64,000 nt of DNA from CBDCRK01 sp965220955 (GTDB taxonomy: Bacteria; Desulfobacterota; Binatia; Bin18; CBDCRK01), in assembly GCA_965220955.1 (NCBI GenBank), contig CBDCRK010000015.1:186001-250000 (forward strand). Reading direction: 5' to 3'. Positions 45,155-54,875 of this stretch are shown here, one piece after another. A model generated the notes under the pieces. That model was not told the origin of the DNA. It ran no database searches and saw nothing but the letters and a program-made list of their open reading frames with translations. Position numbers and translations under genes: made by a program. The number at the start of each line of letters is the position of its first letter. The first letter of the stretch is position 1.

Positions 45155-46222
45155 TCAATGGTATTTGGCAATGACTTCTTTGCTGAATTCCTCGATCAGC
45201 TCGCGTCCGTTGGTCACCACTTGAATAGCAATATTCTTTAACCCAGCTGCCTCCAGAGCTTTGAGCCGGGAAATAATCTTCTCACCCGAACCGGTAAGGG
45301 TGCTTCCCTTAATCAGGTGTTCATTTAAAAATTTCTCCTCGCCTGGCTTGAGGTAGATAAGATGTCCCTCGTGTACCTCTAGATAGCGGCGGTTCTCAGG
45401 TGTTTTCATCTTGGCAACGTATTCCCGTTCATAGGCCTGGTAGGCGGTACGGAGTTCCTCAGGAATGTTGGTAGTAATAACCGATTCCTCCCACAACGCA
45501 TGATAAAAAATAATGGCAAAAGGACCTACCCGCTCAATTACCCGTGGGGAGAGGAGGGATTCCCCGGGCCGAGTGATGCAGGCGGTAGTCAGAGCAGTCA
45601 CGTATAAATCGTCGAGTTGCCGTCCCTCATTCTGTGCGGCGCTACGAATTACCCCTAATCCCTGCTTCAGGCTTTCAGGTGACTGTAGAGTGGTGATCCA
45701 ACCATCACCTAACTCTCCTACTGTTGCCAAAGCTTTAGGACCATTGGCGGCAATATGGATGGGAATAGGGTCTTTCACATTGATGTAACCACGGTCAGGA
45801 TGAAGGAAGCGAATCCAACGTTCTCGGTTGCTGTCACGGTAAAGTACTTCCTCTCCCCCCATGAGTCCTCGACATTGCTCTACATGCTCGCGCAGGATCT
45901 TTAAGGGAACCGGAGGCAGTCCCATGGTGTTACGGCCGGTAAAACCGGTCCCCACTCCCAAAACTACACGGCCTGGGGCCATTTGATTAATTGTGGCAAT
46001 GGAATGGGCGGTGACTGGAGCAGTGCGGTTACCAAGGATGGCTACGCAGGTACCCAGCTTAATATGCTTGGTATGCTCGGCCGCTAGGGCCATGCAGACA
46101 TAGACATCGCTGTAAATCATCTGCGAGTCATAAAACCAGGCATGGGTAAAACCGTTGTCCTCGGCTATGGCGGCGTCTTTCCAGGCATCGAGATACGAGG
46201 GAATAGCAATACCAAAATCCAT
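45155..46222 (-). CDS. LLM-class flavin-dependent oxidoreductase
   Basis: A 355-residue luciferase-like protein. Typical segments are IKLGTCVAILGNRTAPVTAHSIATINQMAPGR and VLGVGTGFTGRNTMG. It is related to F420-dependent or FMN-dependent monooxygenases. It lies 10 bases from the binding-protein-like gene and 11 bases from the alcohol dehydrogenase gene on the same strand, so these three probably form one operon. The substrate is unknown. Confidence 0.92.
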   Translation of the reverse strand: MDFGIAIPSYLDAWKDAAIAEDNGFTHAWFYDSQMIYSDVYVCMALAAEHTKHIKLGTCVAILGNRTAPVTAHSIATINQMAPGRVVLGVGTGFTGRNTMGLPPVPLKILREHVEQCRGLMGGEEVLYRDSNRERWIRFLHPDRGYINVKDPIPIHIAANGPKALATVGELGDGWITTLQSPESLKQGLGVIRSAAQNEGRQLDDLYVTALTTACITRPGESLLSPRVIERVGPFAIIFYHALWEESVITTNIPEELRTAYQAYEREYVAKMKTPENRRYLEVHEGHLIYLKPGEEKFLNEHLIKGSTLTGSGEKIISRLKALEAAGLKNIAIQVVTNGRELIEEFSKEVIAKYH

Positions 46223-46233
46223 AGGGTCCTCCT

Positions 46234-47433
46234 CTAGAAGGCAAACGATACTTTTACAACTTCTGTGTCCTTTTTGTTTGTAGCCTCAAAGAGCGCTTGG
46301 CGATAGTTGGCAATAGAGAATTTTCGTGGACAAATGGATTGCAGATTGGTTTGGCCTTTAGCCAACAGGTCAATAGCCCGCGCAAACGTACGAGCCTTTT
46401 TTCCGTGCAACGCCTCGACCCCATAACAAAGGGTTCCTTTAACCGCAATCTCTTTTGCCCAAATGGGAGACCAGTCCACTCCTTCGGGCAGCCCGACCAG
46501 ACCCAGAATAACTAAGGTTCCTCTACCTCGAATCATACGCAGGGACTGGTTCAGGGTGGTGGCACTAGCAATGGTATCATAGACGGTTGGGACTCCTCCA
46601 GCCAGAAGAGCCCCACCCCCAGAGAGCCTATAGACTTTGCTGCCACAGAGTTCTCCTACTGTCTCAAATACATTGTCCTGCAGCGCATCAATAACAAATT
46701 CTGCTCCAAGCTTCTGCGCCAGTCGTCCCTGGAAAGGATGCTTGGCAACAGCCGCAATCCGACAAGACGGCTCCACGGCTTTAAGGGCAGCTATAGTTGC
46801 CAGGCCAATGGTGCCAGCCCCAATAACAACGGTAGTCTCTCTTTTCCTGGGTGGGGTGTTTAACACTGCGCGAAGGCAAACAGCAAATGGTTCCAGGAGG
46901 GAAGCCTCATCATCAGGCAGGGTTTCAGGTAAAGGCAAGACTTGATGGTGGTGAGCAACAAAGTGTTCTCCCCATCCTCCCCCTGTGTCCCGACAGCCGC
47001 CAATCAAGATACCCGGCGCCACGGTTCCATGTTCTCCTAGGCGCTCGCATATAGAGAACTGTCCCTGTCGGCATTGTGGGCAGATAGGCCTAAATCCTCT
47101 CTCTTGGCAGCCCAGTGTAGGGTCAATGGATACCCGCTGCCCTACGCTTAACCCCCTTGATTTTTTGCCAACCTCAACAATCTCACCCAGAATCTCATGG
47201 CCGGGCACATAAGGAAAGCTAGTAAAAGGCGCCAGCGAAGGAAAAACCTTCCCTTGCAAGAATCCCAAGTCGCTCCCGCAGATTCCGCCGATAATAGTTT
47301 TTACCCTCACCCAGTTGCTATCGGGCAAAGGAGGATCGGGAATATCTCGGTAGTGCAGATAGACCAGGTTGGGAAGGTAAGGTATAGGCTCTATGTTTTC
47401 CTCTGGCTCTGTGGAAAAGACAATGGCTTTCAT
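46234..47433 (-). CDS. Zinc-dependent medium-chain alcohol dehydrogenase
   Basis: A protein of about 399 residues with the medium-chain dehydrogenase fold. The catalytic-zinc motif is GGICGSD near residue 41, GHEILGEIVEVG follows, and structural-zinc-like cysteines are in ICPQCRQGQFSIC. The nucleotide-binding loop is VIGAGTIGLATI. It resembles threonine/sorbitol-type dehydrogenases. ATG 47433 has GAGAGAGGTACC upstream, and a longer start to 47517 is rejected because it has no binding site. It is the first gene of the three-gene unit. Confidence 0.9.
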   Translation of the reverse strand: MKAIVFSTEPEENIEPIPYLPNLVYLHYRDIPDPPLPDSNWVRVKTIIGGICGSDLGFLQGKVFPSLAPFTSFPYVPGHEILGEIVEVGKKSRGLSVGQRVSIDPTLGCQERGFRPICPQCRQGQFSICERLGEHGTVAPGILIGGCRDTGGGWGEHFVAHHHQVLPLPETLPDDEASLLEPFAVCLRAVLNTPPRKRETTVVIGAGTIGLATIAALKAVEPSCRIAAVAKHPFQGRLAQKLGAEFVIDALQDNVFETVGELCGSKVYRLSGGGALLAGGVPTVYDTIASATTLNQSLRMIRGRGTLVILGLVGLPEGVDWSPIWAKEIAVKGTLCYGVEALHGKKARTFARAIDLLAKGQTNLQSICPRKFSIANYRQALFEATNKKDTEVVKVSFAF

Positions 47434-47657
47434 GGTACCTCTCTCTTGTAAGATGAATAATAATACTAGCTCATTTCTTTGCCAAAAGGAGGAGGGGCGA
47501 AGCAGAAGTCGGCGCAAATCGGGGGAAAGCCTTGGCGAAGCCTTGACTCTATGGCCTCATGCTTTTCTTGTACAGGCAGATTGACGGCCCGCCCCCGTTT
47601 TTGTCATGATTCTCTATAGCTAATGGTCATGTGGAAAGAGAGGGAGGGGGGTTATTA

Positions 47658-47939
47658 ATGGCGCAGCTCACAACAAAGGAATTTGACAACTTAATTGCTA
47701 CCCTTGCTAGTCACTTTGGTTTTGGCAAGTTCCACGACCGTCTTATCCAGACTCGTGCCCTTGTTTCCCGCAAACGGCCAGCTTCTGTCCAGACCCTGGC
47801 CAACCAACTCTACCAGCTAACTGCTGGCCTACGCCGAGAACATCCAGCCCGCTATGCGGTTGAGATTCTCTGGCAGGAGAGTCTTGGCAACAGGGTGAAC
47901 GAGGAAAAAAACAAGGAGCTGGAGAGCAATTGCTGGTAG
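47658..47939 (+). CDS. Small hypothetical protein
   Basis: A 93-residue helical protein from ATG 47658, which has GGAGGGGGG upstream. It is rich in Gln, Arg and Leu and has no recognised domain. The stop is 35 bases before the following NTF2-like gene, so the two could be one transcript. Confidence 0.6.
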   Translation: MAQLTTKEFDNLIATLASHFGFGKFHDRLIQTRALVSRKRPASVQTLANQLYQLTAGLRREHPARYAVEILWQESLGNRVNEEKNKELESNCW

Positions 47940-47973
47940 GATCAATGCCTGTTTGACTGAGCAATGGGAAGTC

Positions 47974-48624
47974 ATGGCAGAGAAGCAAGCAGAACTGCTG
48001 GTAGCTCTGCATGAATACTACCAGACTCAACGTGCGGCTGTTGGCGACCAAGCGGCCTACCTGGAGATGCTCATGCGGGCGGTACCGGTGGTGGGGCAAA
48101 TCCTGAGAGAAAGGTGGGCAGAGTGGCAACAACCTGCGGCTCCGCAGGCTGCTGCGGCTCCGCAGCCCGAAGTACAAGAGGAACCAGCCTCTGAACAGGA
48201 CGGTGTGAGAGTGGTGACGGAGTGCTGGCGGGCACTGAACACCCCAAGAGATGTGGACAAGCTCGCCTCATTCTATGCTGAGGACGCGGTCGTTGAGGAT
48301 GTAGGGTTGCAAGTGCAGGCGCAAGGAAATAAAGAATTTGCCCGCATGGCCGAGCAGTTTGCCAATGCCTTCGATGTGGTTACCTGGGTGAAGAATGCTT
48401 ATGCTGGACAGGACAATACGGTAGTGATCGAGTGGGAGTGGCACGGCACGCACAGGGGAGAAATTTTCGGTATTCCGGCCACAGGCAAAGAAGTTGAGTT
48501 ACGCGGAGCCTCCCTTATTACCCTCAAAGATGACAAGATTGTATTTGAACGCGATTACTGGGATCGCTCGGCGCTTCTTAGACAACTAGGGCAGCTCACT
48601 CCGGCAGAGACTGTTCGGGTCTAA
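47974..48624 (+). CDS. SnoaL/NTF2-like protein with an N-terminal helical extension
   Basis: A protein of about 216 residues. An N-terminal helical part (to about residue 50) is joined by an Ala/Pro/Gln-rich linker to a C-terminal NTF2-like domain with RVVTECWRALNTPRDVDKL, SFYAEDAVVED and the late VELRGASLITLKDDKIV strand. That is the polyketide-cyclase/ketosteroid-isomerase-like fold. The exact start is uncertain: ATG 47974 and an upstream TTG 47953 are both possible. Confidence 0.8.
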   Translation: MAEKQAELLVALHEYYQTQRAAVGDQAAYLEMLMRAVPVVGQILRERWAEWQQPAAPQAAAAPQPEVQEEPASEQDGVRVVTECWRALNTPRDVDKLASFYAEDAVVEDVGLQVQAQGNKEFARMAEQFANAFDVVTWVKNAYAGQDNTVVIEWEWHGTHRGEIFGIPATGKEVELRGASLITLKDDKIVFERDYWDRSALLRQLGQLTPAETVRV

Positions 48625-48631
48625 TGGTGCC

Positions 48632-49240
48632 TTACCCTTGTGCTTCCAGTCTCTTTTTCAGGGCGCGGATGAGAGAAACAAACCCTTCACGGGCAGCACT
48701 TTTTTGCATGGATAGGGGAATGGGCAGGCTGGTCTTGTCTCTGGAGATCGCCTCATAGATGAGAAGAGTCTTCTGTCCATCAGGTGAGGGGAGGAAACGG
48801 TACTCGCCCTGCATATCGGCGAGCGGGTTTTCAACCGTTTCAAAAGTTACCCGTTTCTCCGCCGGAAAGAAGGTAAATGCCAGGGTAAAGTTCTGTGGAC
48901 GGTTGAGCACTTTAGCCTCAAACTGCACAACCTTGCGGTTATCCTGATTGCTTAGCAGACGTGAGGCACGCACACTATCGCTAAATTCCTGCGTGCGCTC
49001 GGGCTGGCTGAAAGCGCGAAAAACAGTCTCTACCGAAACATCAACACGGGTGGTGAATTCTATCTCCATGCGGTCGGCGTTCTTATCGAGCCTCTCAGTG
49101 AGGATCTCTTTAACTGGTCCTTCCCACTGGATACTAGCCGAACGGAGCCGGTAATAGCCGATGCCATAGTAGCCAACAATGACTAGGGCTACCACGGTTG
49201 TCAGGGCTAATAGTCCCCATAGAGTCTTTTTCATAGGCAT
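48632..49240 (-). CDS. SRPBCC-like protein with an N-terminal membrane anchor
   Basis: A protein of about 203 residues from ATG 49240 (or 49234). A hydrophobic segment (LLALTTVVALVIVGYYGI) near the start is a membrane anchor or signal. The rest has the polyketide cyclase/START-type pattern with IEFTTRVDVSVETVFRAFSQPER and DMQGEYRFLPSPDG. A longer start at 49330 would add a charged leader. It sits downstream of the small membrane protein gene on the same strand, and its function is unknown. Confidence 0.7.
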   Translation of the reverse strand: MPMKKTLWGLLALTTVVALVIVGYYGIGYYRLRSASIQWEGPVKEILTERLDKNADRMEIEFTTRVDVSVETVFRAFSQPERTQEFSDSVRASRLLSNQDNRKVVQFEAKVLNRPQNFTLAFTFFPAEKRVTFETVENPLADMQGEYRFLPSPDGQKTLLIYEAISRDKTSLPIPLSMQKSAAREGFVSLIRALKKRLEAQG

Positions 49241-49333
49241 CTGGGGTAACAGAAGAATCGACTGACTGGCAGATCTTAAGGGCTTCCTCTTTTCCGACTC
49301 TGCCTTCCGCCGGTTCTCCTGTCTGCCCATCTT

Positions 49334-49660
49334 CTATGGCGTGGGTCCGCTAAAGTAGATTGTCTCTTGCCCTTGGAGGTGGGCAGCGTTGAGAAGATAA
49401 TCTCCTCCGAGTGCAGGTCTCCAAATCTTCTCAGCGGTCTGGTAGTTTCCGCCCGTGAGTACATAGGTAAGCCCACCGGTAACTCCCCCTAGGGTAGCAT
49501 AGATAAGTTTTGTTGGTGCATAGACCACGTTGGCGCCGATTGCTGCCATCCCTAGTCCGGCATCAGAGAGAAAACTTGCCTGTGCCGTTGAGGAAAACCC
49601 GCTAACGAGGATTAATCCCACTGCACTTGCATAGATCCACTGGCGTAAATTGCGTCCCAT
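49334..49660 (-). CDS. Small exported or membrane protein with glycine-rich segment
   Basis: A 108-residue protein starting at ATG 49660, with GGAGGAAGAG upstream. It has a signal-like N-terminus (residues 8-28, cleavage near AQA-SF). A Gly/Ala-rich segment (GLGMAAIGANVVYA, then TLGGVTGGLTYVLTGG) may form membrane helices. It lies between the CinA-like and the SRPBCC genes. I recognise no named family. Confidence 0.75.
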   Translation of the reverse strand: MGRNLRQWIYASAVGLILVSGFSSTAQASFLSDAGLGMAAIGANVVYAPTKLIYATLGGVTGGLTYVLTGGNYQTAEKIWRPALGGDYLLNAAHLQGQETIYFSGPTP

Positions 49661-49677
49661 CTCTTCCTCCTCCCTTC

Positions 49678-50412
49678 CTATCCTTCAATTTTGACTACCC
49701 ACCCCTGAGGCAAAAGCCCCATTAGGTGTGAGAAAGCCCGTTCCACATACGCCTTATTTTTGGATTCTAGTGTTAGCTTGACCTTGTACTCGGGGTCGTT
49801 AATCTTGGGGTATGAGCCAAGTTGTAGCTCAGGAAACTCCTTAAGCGTGGCATCCAAGTGTTCAGCAATAGTACTCTCCACCTCTCGGGTATAGATTACC
49901 TTAAGATAATAGGGATCCATAGCAAGTTGATCTTTGAAGGAGAGGAATTTCTGGCGTAGAATTTCAGGGATACCTGGGAGGATATAGATCTCTTCCACTT
50001 TGACTGTGGGAAACCGCAACTGGTCATCCTCGATCAGTATTGCTCCTTCAGGCACCTCGGCCATCTTCAGGTGGGCCTTGTTCACCCGATCTTGGAGGTA
50101 CTCGCGGATCTTGCTTTCTAGCAGAGAGTGCCGGATAACCTGACGACCCAAGGCCATGGCTATCCCCCTTATGGTAACGTCGTCATGGGTAGGACCGACT
50201 CCGCCAGAAGTGAACACCACATCAAAGCGCTGGTGGAAATCCCGTACAACCTCAGCAATAACCTCCAACTCGTCGGGAATTACGGCAATTTGTTTGAGTG
50301 TTACCCCAAGCTGGCGGAGTTCCTTGGCCAGAAAAGCCGAGTTGGTGTCCTCTACCTTACCCGAGAGGATCTCGTTGCCAATGACAACAATGCCAGCGCT
50401 TCTCTCTTGCAT
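49678..50412 (-). CDS. CinA N-terminal/MoaB-like molybdopterin-binding protein
   Basis: A protein of about 244 residues. It has GIVVIGNEILSGKVEDTNSAFLAKELR and VFTSGGVGPTHDDVTIRGIAMALG, the nucleotide/molybdopterin-binding signature of CinA and MoaB/MogA proteins, and a later VYILPGIP-type PGIP loop. The C-terminal CinA amidase domain is absent. It may act in nucleotide salvage (ADP-ribose pyrophosphatase-like) or cofactor work. ATG 50412 gives the proper start, and a longer one overlaps rpoH. Confidence 0.88.
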   Translation of the reverse strand: MQERSAGIVVIGNEILSGKVEDTNSAFLAKELRQLGVTLKQIAVIPDELEVIAEVVRDFHQRFDVVFTSGGVGPTHDDVTIRGIAMALGRQVIRHSLLESKIREYLQDRVNKAHLKMAEVPEGAILIEDDQLRFPTVKVEEIYILPGIPEILRQKFLSFKDQLAMDPYYLKVIYTREVESTIAEHLDATLKEFPELQLGSYPKINDPEYKVKLTLESKNKAYVERAFSHLMGLLPQGWVVKIEG

Positions 50413-50468
50413 GCCTTGCACTATAATCCTATTCGCCTCAGGTTGGCAAGAATTCCCCCGGCAGCGAA

Positions 50469-51440
50469 TCAACGCCTATCGATAAAGCTGATGTTAAGGT
50501 CTTTGAGATCCTTGAACTCTTTCAAGAGGTAGTCTTTGAGTTTCTTTTTCACACGACTCTCTAGCTGGCGTACCCGCTCGCGGCTGATGCCGTATTGGTC
50601 ACCGATCTCCTGTAAGGTTAGCGGCTCTTCGGCCAAGAGTCGCTTCTCAAAGATCATCTGATCCTTGCCTTTAAGTTGTTCGGCAAACTTCGCCATCCTC
50701 TCGGCAATGAGTTGTCGGTACTGAGTAGAAGCAACTTCTTCCTCAGCGGTGGCCTGCTTGTCCGCAATAAGATCAAGAAGAGTAGCTCCATCCTCCCCGT
50801 CAACGGGTGTATGGACCGAGAGATCACGAGCGGAGAGTCGCTGATCCATCTCCACTATCTCGTCTTCTTTGACATCGAGCCGCTGAGCCAGGAGCTTGGG
50901 GGCCGGAGAAAACCCTTCGGCCTCAAGCCTTTCTTTCTCTCGTTGCAAATTAAAGAAGAGCTTGCGTTGAGCTTGGGTGGTGCCAATCTTTACCATACGC
51001 CAATTGTTCATGATATAGCGGATGATATATGCGCGTACCCACCACACTGCATACGAGGGAAAGCGAACGCCCCGGTAGGGATCGAATTTGCGCACCGCCT
51101 CCATAAGGCCAACGTTTCCTTCCTGTATCAGGTCGAGGAGGTTATGTAATGCTCGTTGGTAGCCCCGGGCAATCATCACCACCAAGCGCAAATTAGCGGT
51201 CACCAAGCGGTAGGCAGCCTCAATATCTCCATATTCCTTGTACCGTACTGCCAGGTCGTGTTCTTCTTCTGGTGAAAGAAGAGAGTAGCGGCGGATATCG
51301 GCAAGGTAGCTCTGAAGCAGGTCATGGGGAACGAGAGCTGAACTCTCGGCTTCCCTGTGTCCCTCTTCTTCTACTTCCGAATCGACGTTATCCGTCTCTT
51401 CTGGCGAGACAAGGGATTTATTGTCAGAGTGCTTTGCCAT
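50469..51440 (-). CDS. rpoH: RNA polymerase heat-shock sigma factor (sigma-32 type)
   Basis: A 323-residue sigma-70-family factor. Region 2 has NLRLVVMIARGY and NVGLMEAVRKFDPYRGVRFPSYAVWWVRAYI. The RpoH box is visible as QRKLFFNLQREK after it. Region 4 ends with the helix-turn-helix LTLQEIGDQYGISRERVRQLE. The extra 40-residue acidic N-terminus is a variant feature. It lies 21 bases after rpoZ on the same strand, so the two are likely cotranscribed. It may drive the chaperone genes in this window, but no clear sigma-32 promoter was found there. Confidence 0.92.
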   Translation of the reverse strand: MAKHSDNKSLVSPEETDNVDSEVEEEGHREAESSALVPHDLLQSYLADIRRYSLLSPEEEHDLAVRYKEYGDIEAAYRLVTANLRLVVMIARGYQRALHNLLDLIQEGNVGLMEAVRKFDPYRGVRFPSYAVWWVRAYIIRYIMNNWRMVKIGTTQAQRKLFFNLQREKERLEAEGFSPAPKLLAQRLDVKEDEIVEMDQRLSARDLSVHTPVDGEDGATLLDLIADKQATAEEEVASTQYRQLIAERMAKFAEQLKGKDQMIFEKRLLAEEPLTLQEIGDQYGISRERVRQLESRVKKKLKDYLLKEFKDLKDLNISFIDRR

Positions 51441-51461
51441 AGCAAGAGCAGTCCAAGGCCC

Positions 51462-51662
51462 TTATTCCTCCTCCTTGGGATACTCTGCCCATACCTTTCC
51501 TGCAGCAATCTCTCGTAGGGCGGTAACTATCTCTTTGTTGTCTGATTCTACCAAAGGATGGTCACCTTTCAGCAGCTCCTTTGCCCGTCTTGACGCCACA
51601 AGCGCGAGCTCGAATCGGTTTCCAACCTTGTGCAAGCAATCCTCTACGGTGACACGAGCCAT
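51462..51662 (-). CDS. rpoZ: DNA-directed RNA polymerase omega subunit
   Basis: A 66-residue protein with the omega signature: MARVTVEDCLHKVGNRFELALVASRRAKEL. The length is right for the family. It is encoded just upstream of rpoH on the same strand. Omega helps assemble RNA polymerase and binds ppGpp in proteobacteria. Confidence 0.93.
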   Translation of the reverse strand: MARVTVEDCLHKVGNRFELALVASRRAKELLKGDHPLVESDNKEIVTALREIAAGKVWAEYPKEEE

Positions 51663-51797
51663 ACTTACCTCTATTTTGTTAAGTATAGTTTTTCCTTATT
51701 CTAGCGGAAAAGAGCAGAGAAATAAACTGCTTTTGTTCATGCTCTCTTGTGGACTTGACAACGCTTGCTAGTCCGGCTACTCCCCACGGGGACAACC

Positions 51798-52262
51798 ATG
51801 ACCTTTTGGCGACGTATCTTTGCTAGTGAGGGCGATAGCCGAAGAAGGGATCTTCTAGCCGATCTCCTCACCGACTACCGGGAAGAAGTTCTCTTTGCCC
51901 GCCAGGTTCGGGACCACGCAGAAAAGGCTCCTTATCCGGCGGTTGGTGAGACCCTCAAGGGTATTGCTGGGGAGGGGGAGCGTCACGCCCAGATCTTGCA
52001 AGAGAAGATTCTATCTCTGGGAGGGCAGGTAGGTGAAGTGGTGGGTGAGGTCAAAGGAGGGAGAAATAGCTGGGCTCGGCTGACCCATGACTTGCAGGGC
52101 TGCAAGGCTTTGGAGAAGAGGTATGTTGAACAGGCGGTCCGCTGGGATCCAGAAGAGCCTGAGGTGGTTGAATTGCTCCGTACCCTTGAAAGAGAAATGG
52201 CTGGACAAGGTGCCCTGCTGCGCGACCTTGCTCTGCGCAGTGATCCCCACGCCTTGGACTGA
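51798..52262 (+). CDS. Ferritin-like helical bundle protein
   Basis: A protein of about 154 residues from ATG 51798. It looks like a ferritin-like four-helix bundle: an early YREEV helix, an EGERHAQILQEKI segment (Glu and His candidate metal ligands) and two later helices rich in Glu. No cofactor is evident. ATG 51798 is favoured over 51765 because no coding sense is seen before. It starts divergently from rpoZ. Confidence 0.65.
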   Translation: MTFWRRIFASEGDSRRRDLLADLLTDYREEVLFARQVRDHAEKAPYPAVGETLKGIAGEGERHAQILQEKILSLGGQVGEVVGEVKGGRNSWARLTHDLQGCKALEKRYVEQAVRWDPEEPEVVELLRTLEREMAGQGALLRDLALRSDPHALD

Positions 52263-52370
52263 CTCCACGTCTTCCTTATCCCCCTGAGTTTAACCTTCAA
52301 GATAAAGCCTTCCCTATCTGCAGAAATCTCTGACAGAAGAATCAGCTTTGAGGGTCAGAGCCTTGATGGT

Positions 52371-52440
52371 TTTTCCCCTGTAGGGGCAACCACAAGGGGT
52401 TGCCCTGAGGTGGGCAGGCACGGGGGCCTGCCCCTACGGA
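52371..52440 (-). repeat. GTAGGGGC palindromic repeat copy
   Basis: On the minus strand the element reads CCGTAGGGGCAGGC and later GGTTGCCCCTACAGGGG. It is the reverse-oriented counterpart of the copy at 32489. It lies just after the DUF1302 stop. Confidence 0.75.
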
Positions 52441-52447
52441 ACTCTTC

Positions 52448-54609
52448 CTACAGCAGGTACCAGGTGAACTCACCCCAAAACTGATCACGGTCAGAGTACT
52501 GATGGAGGTTCGTCCAGCTGTCATCGCTTTTACTGCTCGGCCTCCAGGCCACTCCCCACGAGATCTCCCAGTTGGGATGCTTGAGAAAATTACGCCACCA
52601 AAACTGCCCGAACAGCAAGGTCTGCTGCGCTCGCGGCTCGAATACGACTGCCATCCGCTGTTCCATCTTGCCACGAAAGTAGCCATACCCCGCTGTCCCC
52701 AGGGTCAGCAGGTGATTCCACCGGTAGTGCCTATGCCCCCGTTGACCCGGGAGCCCCGCCGACCCCGAGGCATTGAACAGACTGTTGGCTATGGCTTCCC
52801 CATAGTATACCCAGAACCACTGCGCTCCCACAAACGATTGGTTGGTGCCCAGCTGTCCCGGTAAATGGCCCATCCAGCGTAGCATCCGATACGAGTAGTA
52901 CGCCTTGAGCATGTCCACCGCCAACATCCCTCGCCATACCCACGTGGTCTTGAGGGTGCGGTTCTTGAAGGTAAGGTTGGCATAGGGGCTTCCCGCTGAC
53001 TCATCAAACCCTACTTCTACCCCATCTTCCTTATGCGTCCGCGGGTTAGGCGCGCCCGGACCGTACGTATTCAATCCCTCTTTGGTGCTGATGCTCTGCT
53101 CAGCTCTAAAAACTGCCCCGGTGTACTTAAAGTCATTATAGGTCAGGGTAAAACCGAACACATGAGTCCATAACTGCTGGTGTAGACCATTGACACAAAG
53201 GGTAACAGGTATCCGTGCCGCATGCGGATTGGCTCCCGGTAGGGGATTGCCATCAGCGTCTAACATCCGCTCCGGCCAGTCAAACCCCTGCAGGTCTGCT
53301 CCTGTAAGAAGCGTGGAGGTCCGCGGAGCTTTGCGACCCCCCCCATCATTGGTCTTCCCTGTGGGCGATAAACACCTTCTCAGCCCTTCGGCAAAGTTCC
53401 CTGCCGGTGCTAGCGTCCCTCCATTGCCATCGGGTAGTACTCCAAAGTCCCCATACACTATGTCGGGTCTGAGGTCTCCATTCGTTTGATTCTGAAACAG
53501 AGAGTCCGTAGCCGTCGATCCGTACACATTGGCAATACGCATGTAGTTCAGGGTAAAGTCCATGTTGAAGAAGGTCTTACCTAACATGCGTCCCCCACCA
53601 GCATGCTTGTCCCAACCCCGCAGATGGTGATGACCATTGCCCTTGTTAAGGTTGACGATTACGCTTTGCCTTGTCCCGGCCTCATCCGCGCGACACGAGG
53701 TGCCTGCGACGCAGCCCATGTCCGGGGAGTCTCTGCGAAAATTGGGCCCCACCCGGGTATGCGACCAGGGATGGCGAGCGCGGCGGTGGGGTATCCATGA
53801 CGGCCGATAGGGCAGGAACTGACGTGAATCCGCACAGTTCTCCACACTATAGGGTACTGCCTGTCCATCTACCCAACACGACCTGAGATGACGCGGGATT
53901 CTCCACCCCTGCTCCACAATAATCTCGGCAGCAGACATGCGATAGCGGGGAGTATACCAGGCCTCAAAGGCCACTTCTGACAGTAGAGTTCCCACTGTTC
54001 CTACGTCATAGAGAAGCTTTAGAGTTGGGATGGGGGTGCGTAGCTCATCCAGCTTCTCTCCCACTCCTGTGGTCTGGTCTTTCGTAAGGGGTTTACGGCG
54101 TCCAGAGAGCGAAAGAAGTCAGCCTCTCCCCACACTATGACCTGGTTACCAATGCGGGCTGATAACCTCCCTGGCCCTACCTCCCCAAAGTCTAAGTCCA
54201 TAAATAGTGAACGAAAATCGTTTTCAGGATTGATGAAGCTACCCGCGGTTTCATTGTCATAGATCGTTTTGTAGTGGTCACGGATCCGGTAGACCGGGTC
54301 ATAGCGAAAGCGATAGCGCACGTTAAAGGTAGCATATTCGACAAGAGGGATTTTTATCTGGTTAAACAGTAGCCCATCCTCGATTATGTCATCATAGACC
54401 AGCCAGGCAAAAACCTCGTTACGCCACTGCACCCAGTCCACATGGTCACCACTGTCAGTTTGAAAGGAATGTCTCTGCCGGTACCACGACTGCAGCACCG
54501 CATTACCCACCTGGGTTGATGCCCAGGCCACAGGTGGCAATAAGAAAAACCCCAACACAAGAGCAATGCCCAAACCATGGGCAGTATGCCTCTTAAACCA
54601 TTCCACCAT
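52448..54609 (-). pseudogene. DUF1302-type outer-membrane protein gene with a frameshift
   Basis: Two overlapping frames (54609-54019 and 54064-52448) match consecutive parts of one DUF1302 protein. The first begins with a signal peptide (ALVLGFFLLPPVAWA) and runs to DFFRSLDAVNPLRK. The second continues at GEKLDELRTPIPTLKLLYDVG. The correct reading changes frame at about 54075, after CGAAA. The joined protein would be about 720 residues, a typical length for this beta-barrel family. It could be a sequence error or a real knock-out. It lies upstream of a GTAGGGGC repeat copy. Confidence 0.8.
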
Positions 54610-54820
54610 ATGCCCTCCCTTCGGTTAGTAGATTCCCCCTGAGTCTAATGCCCTTCAGCCCTCAATTGCCCCTGGGTTCGCTGCCCTTGGGCCCCCTCCT
54701 TTCTACCCCTCCTTTTTTCTGTTCTTTCTTGAGATCAGATTCTCATTGTATAGTTGTTTTGCTCCTACAAGCCCTCATTTCTACCCAGTGTTGGCTATGC
54801 CCATTTTTGGGTTTATTTAT

Positions 54821-54856
54821 GTTGAGAGGCCGTCTGGGCACAGACGGCCTCTCAAC
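54821..54856. repeat. Perfect 16-base inverted repeat
   Basis: The arms GTTGAGAGGCCGTCTG (54821-54836) and its complement (54841-54856) enclose a GGCA loop. No T tract follows on either strand. It lies 20 bases before a small frame with a good ribosome-binding site, so it could be a leader or terminator hairpin. Confidence 0.75.
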
Positions 54857-54875
54857 TTGATGAAGGGAGAGCACG

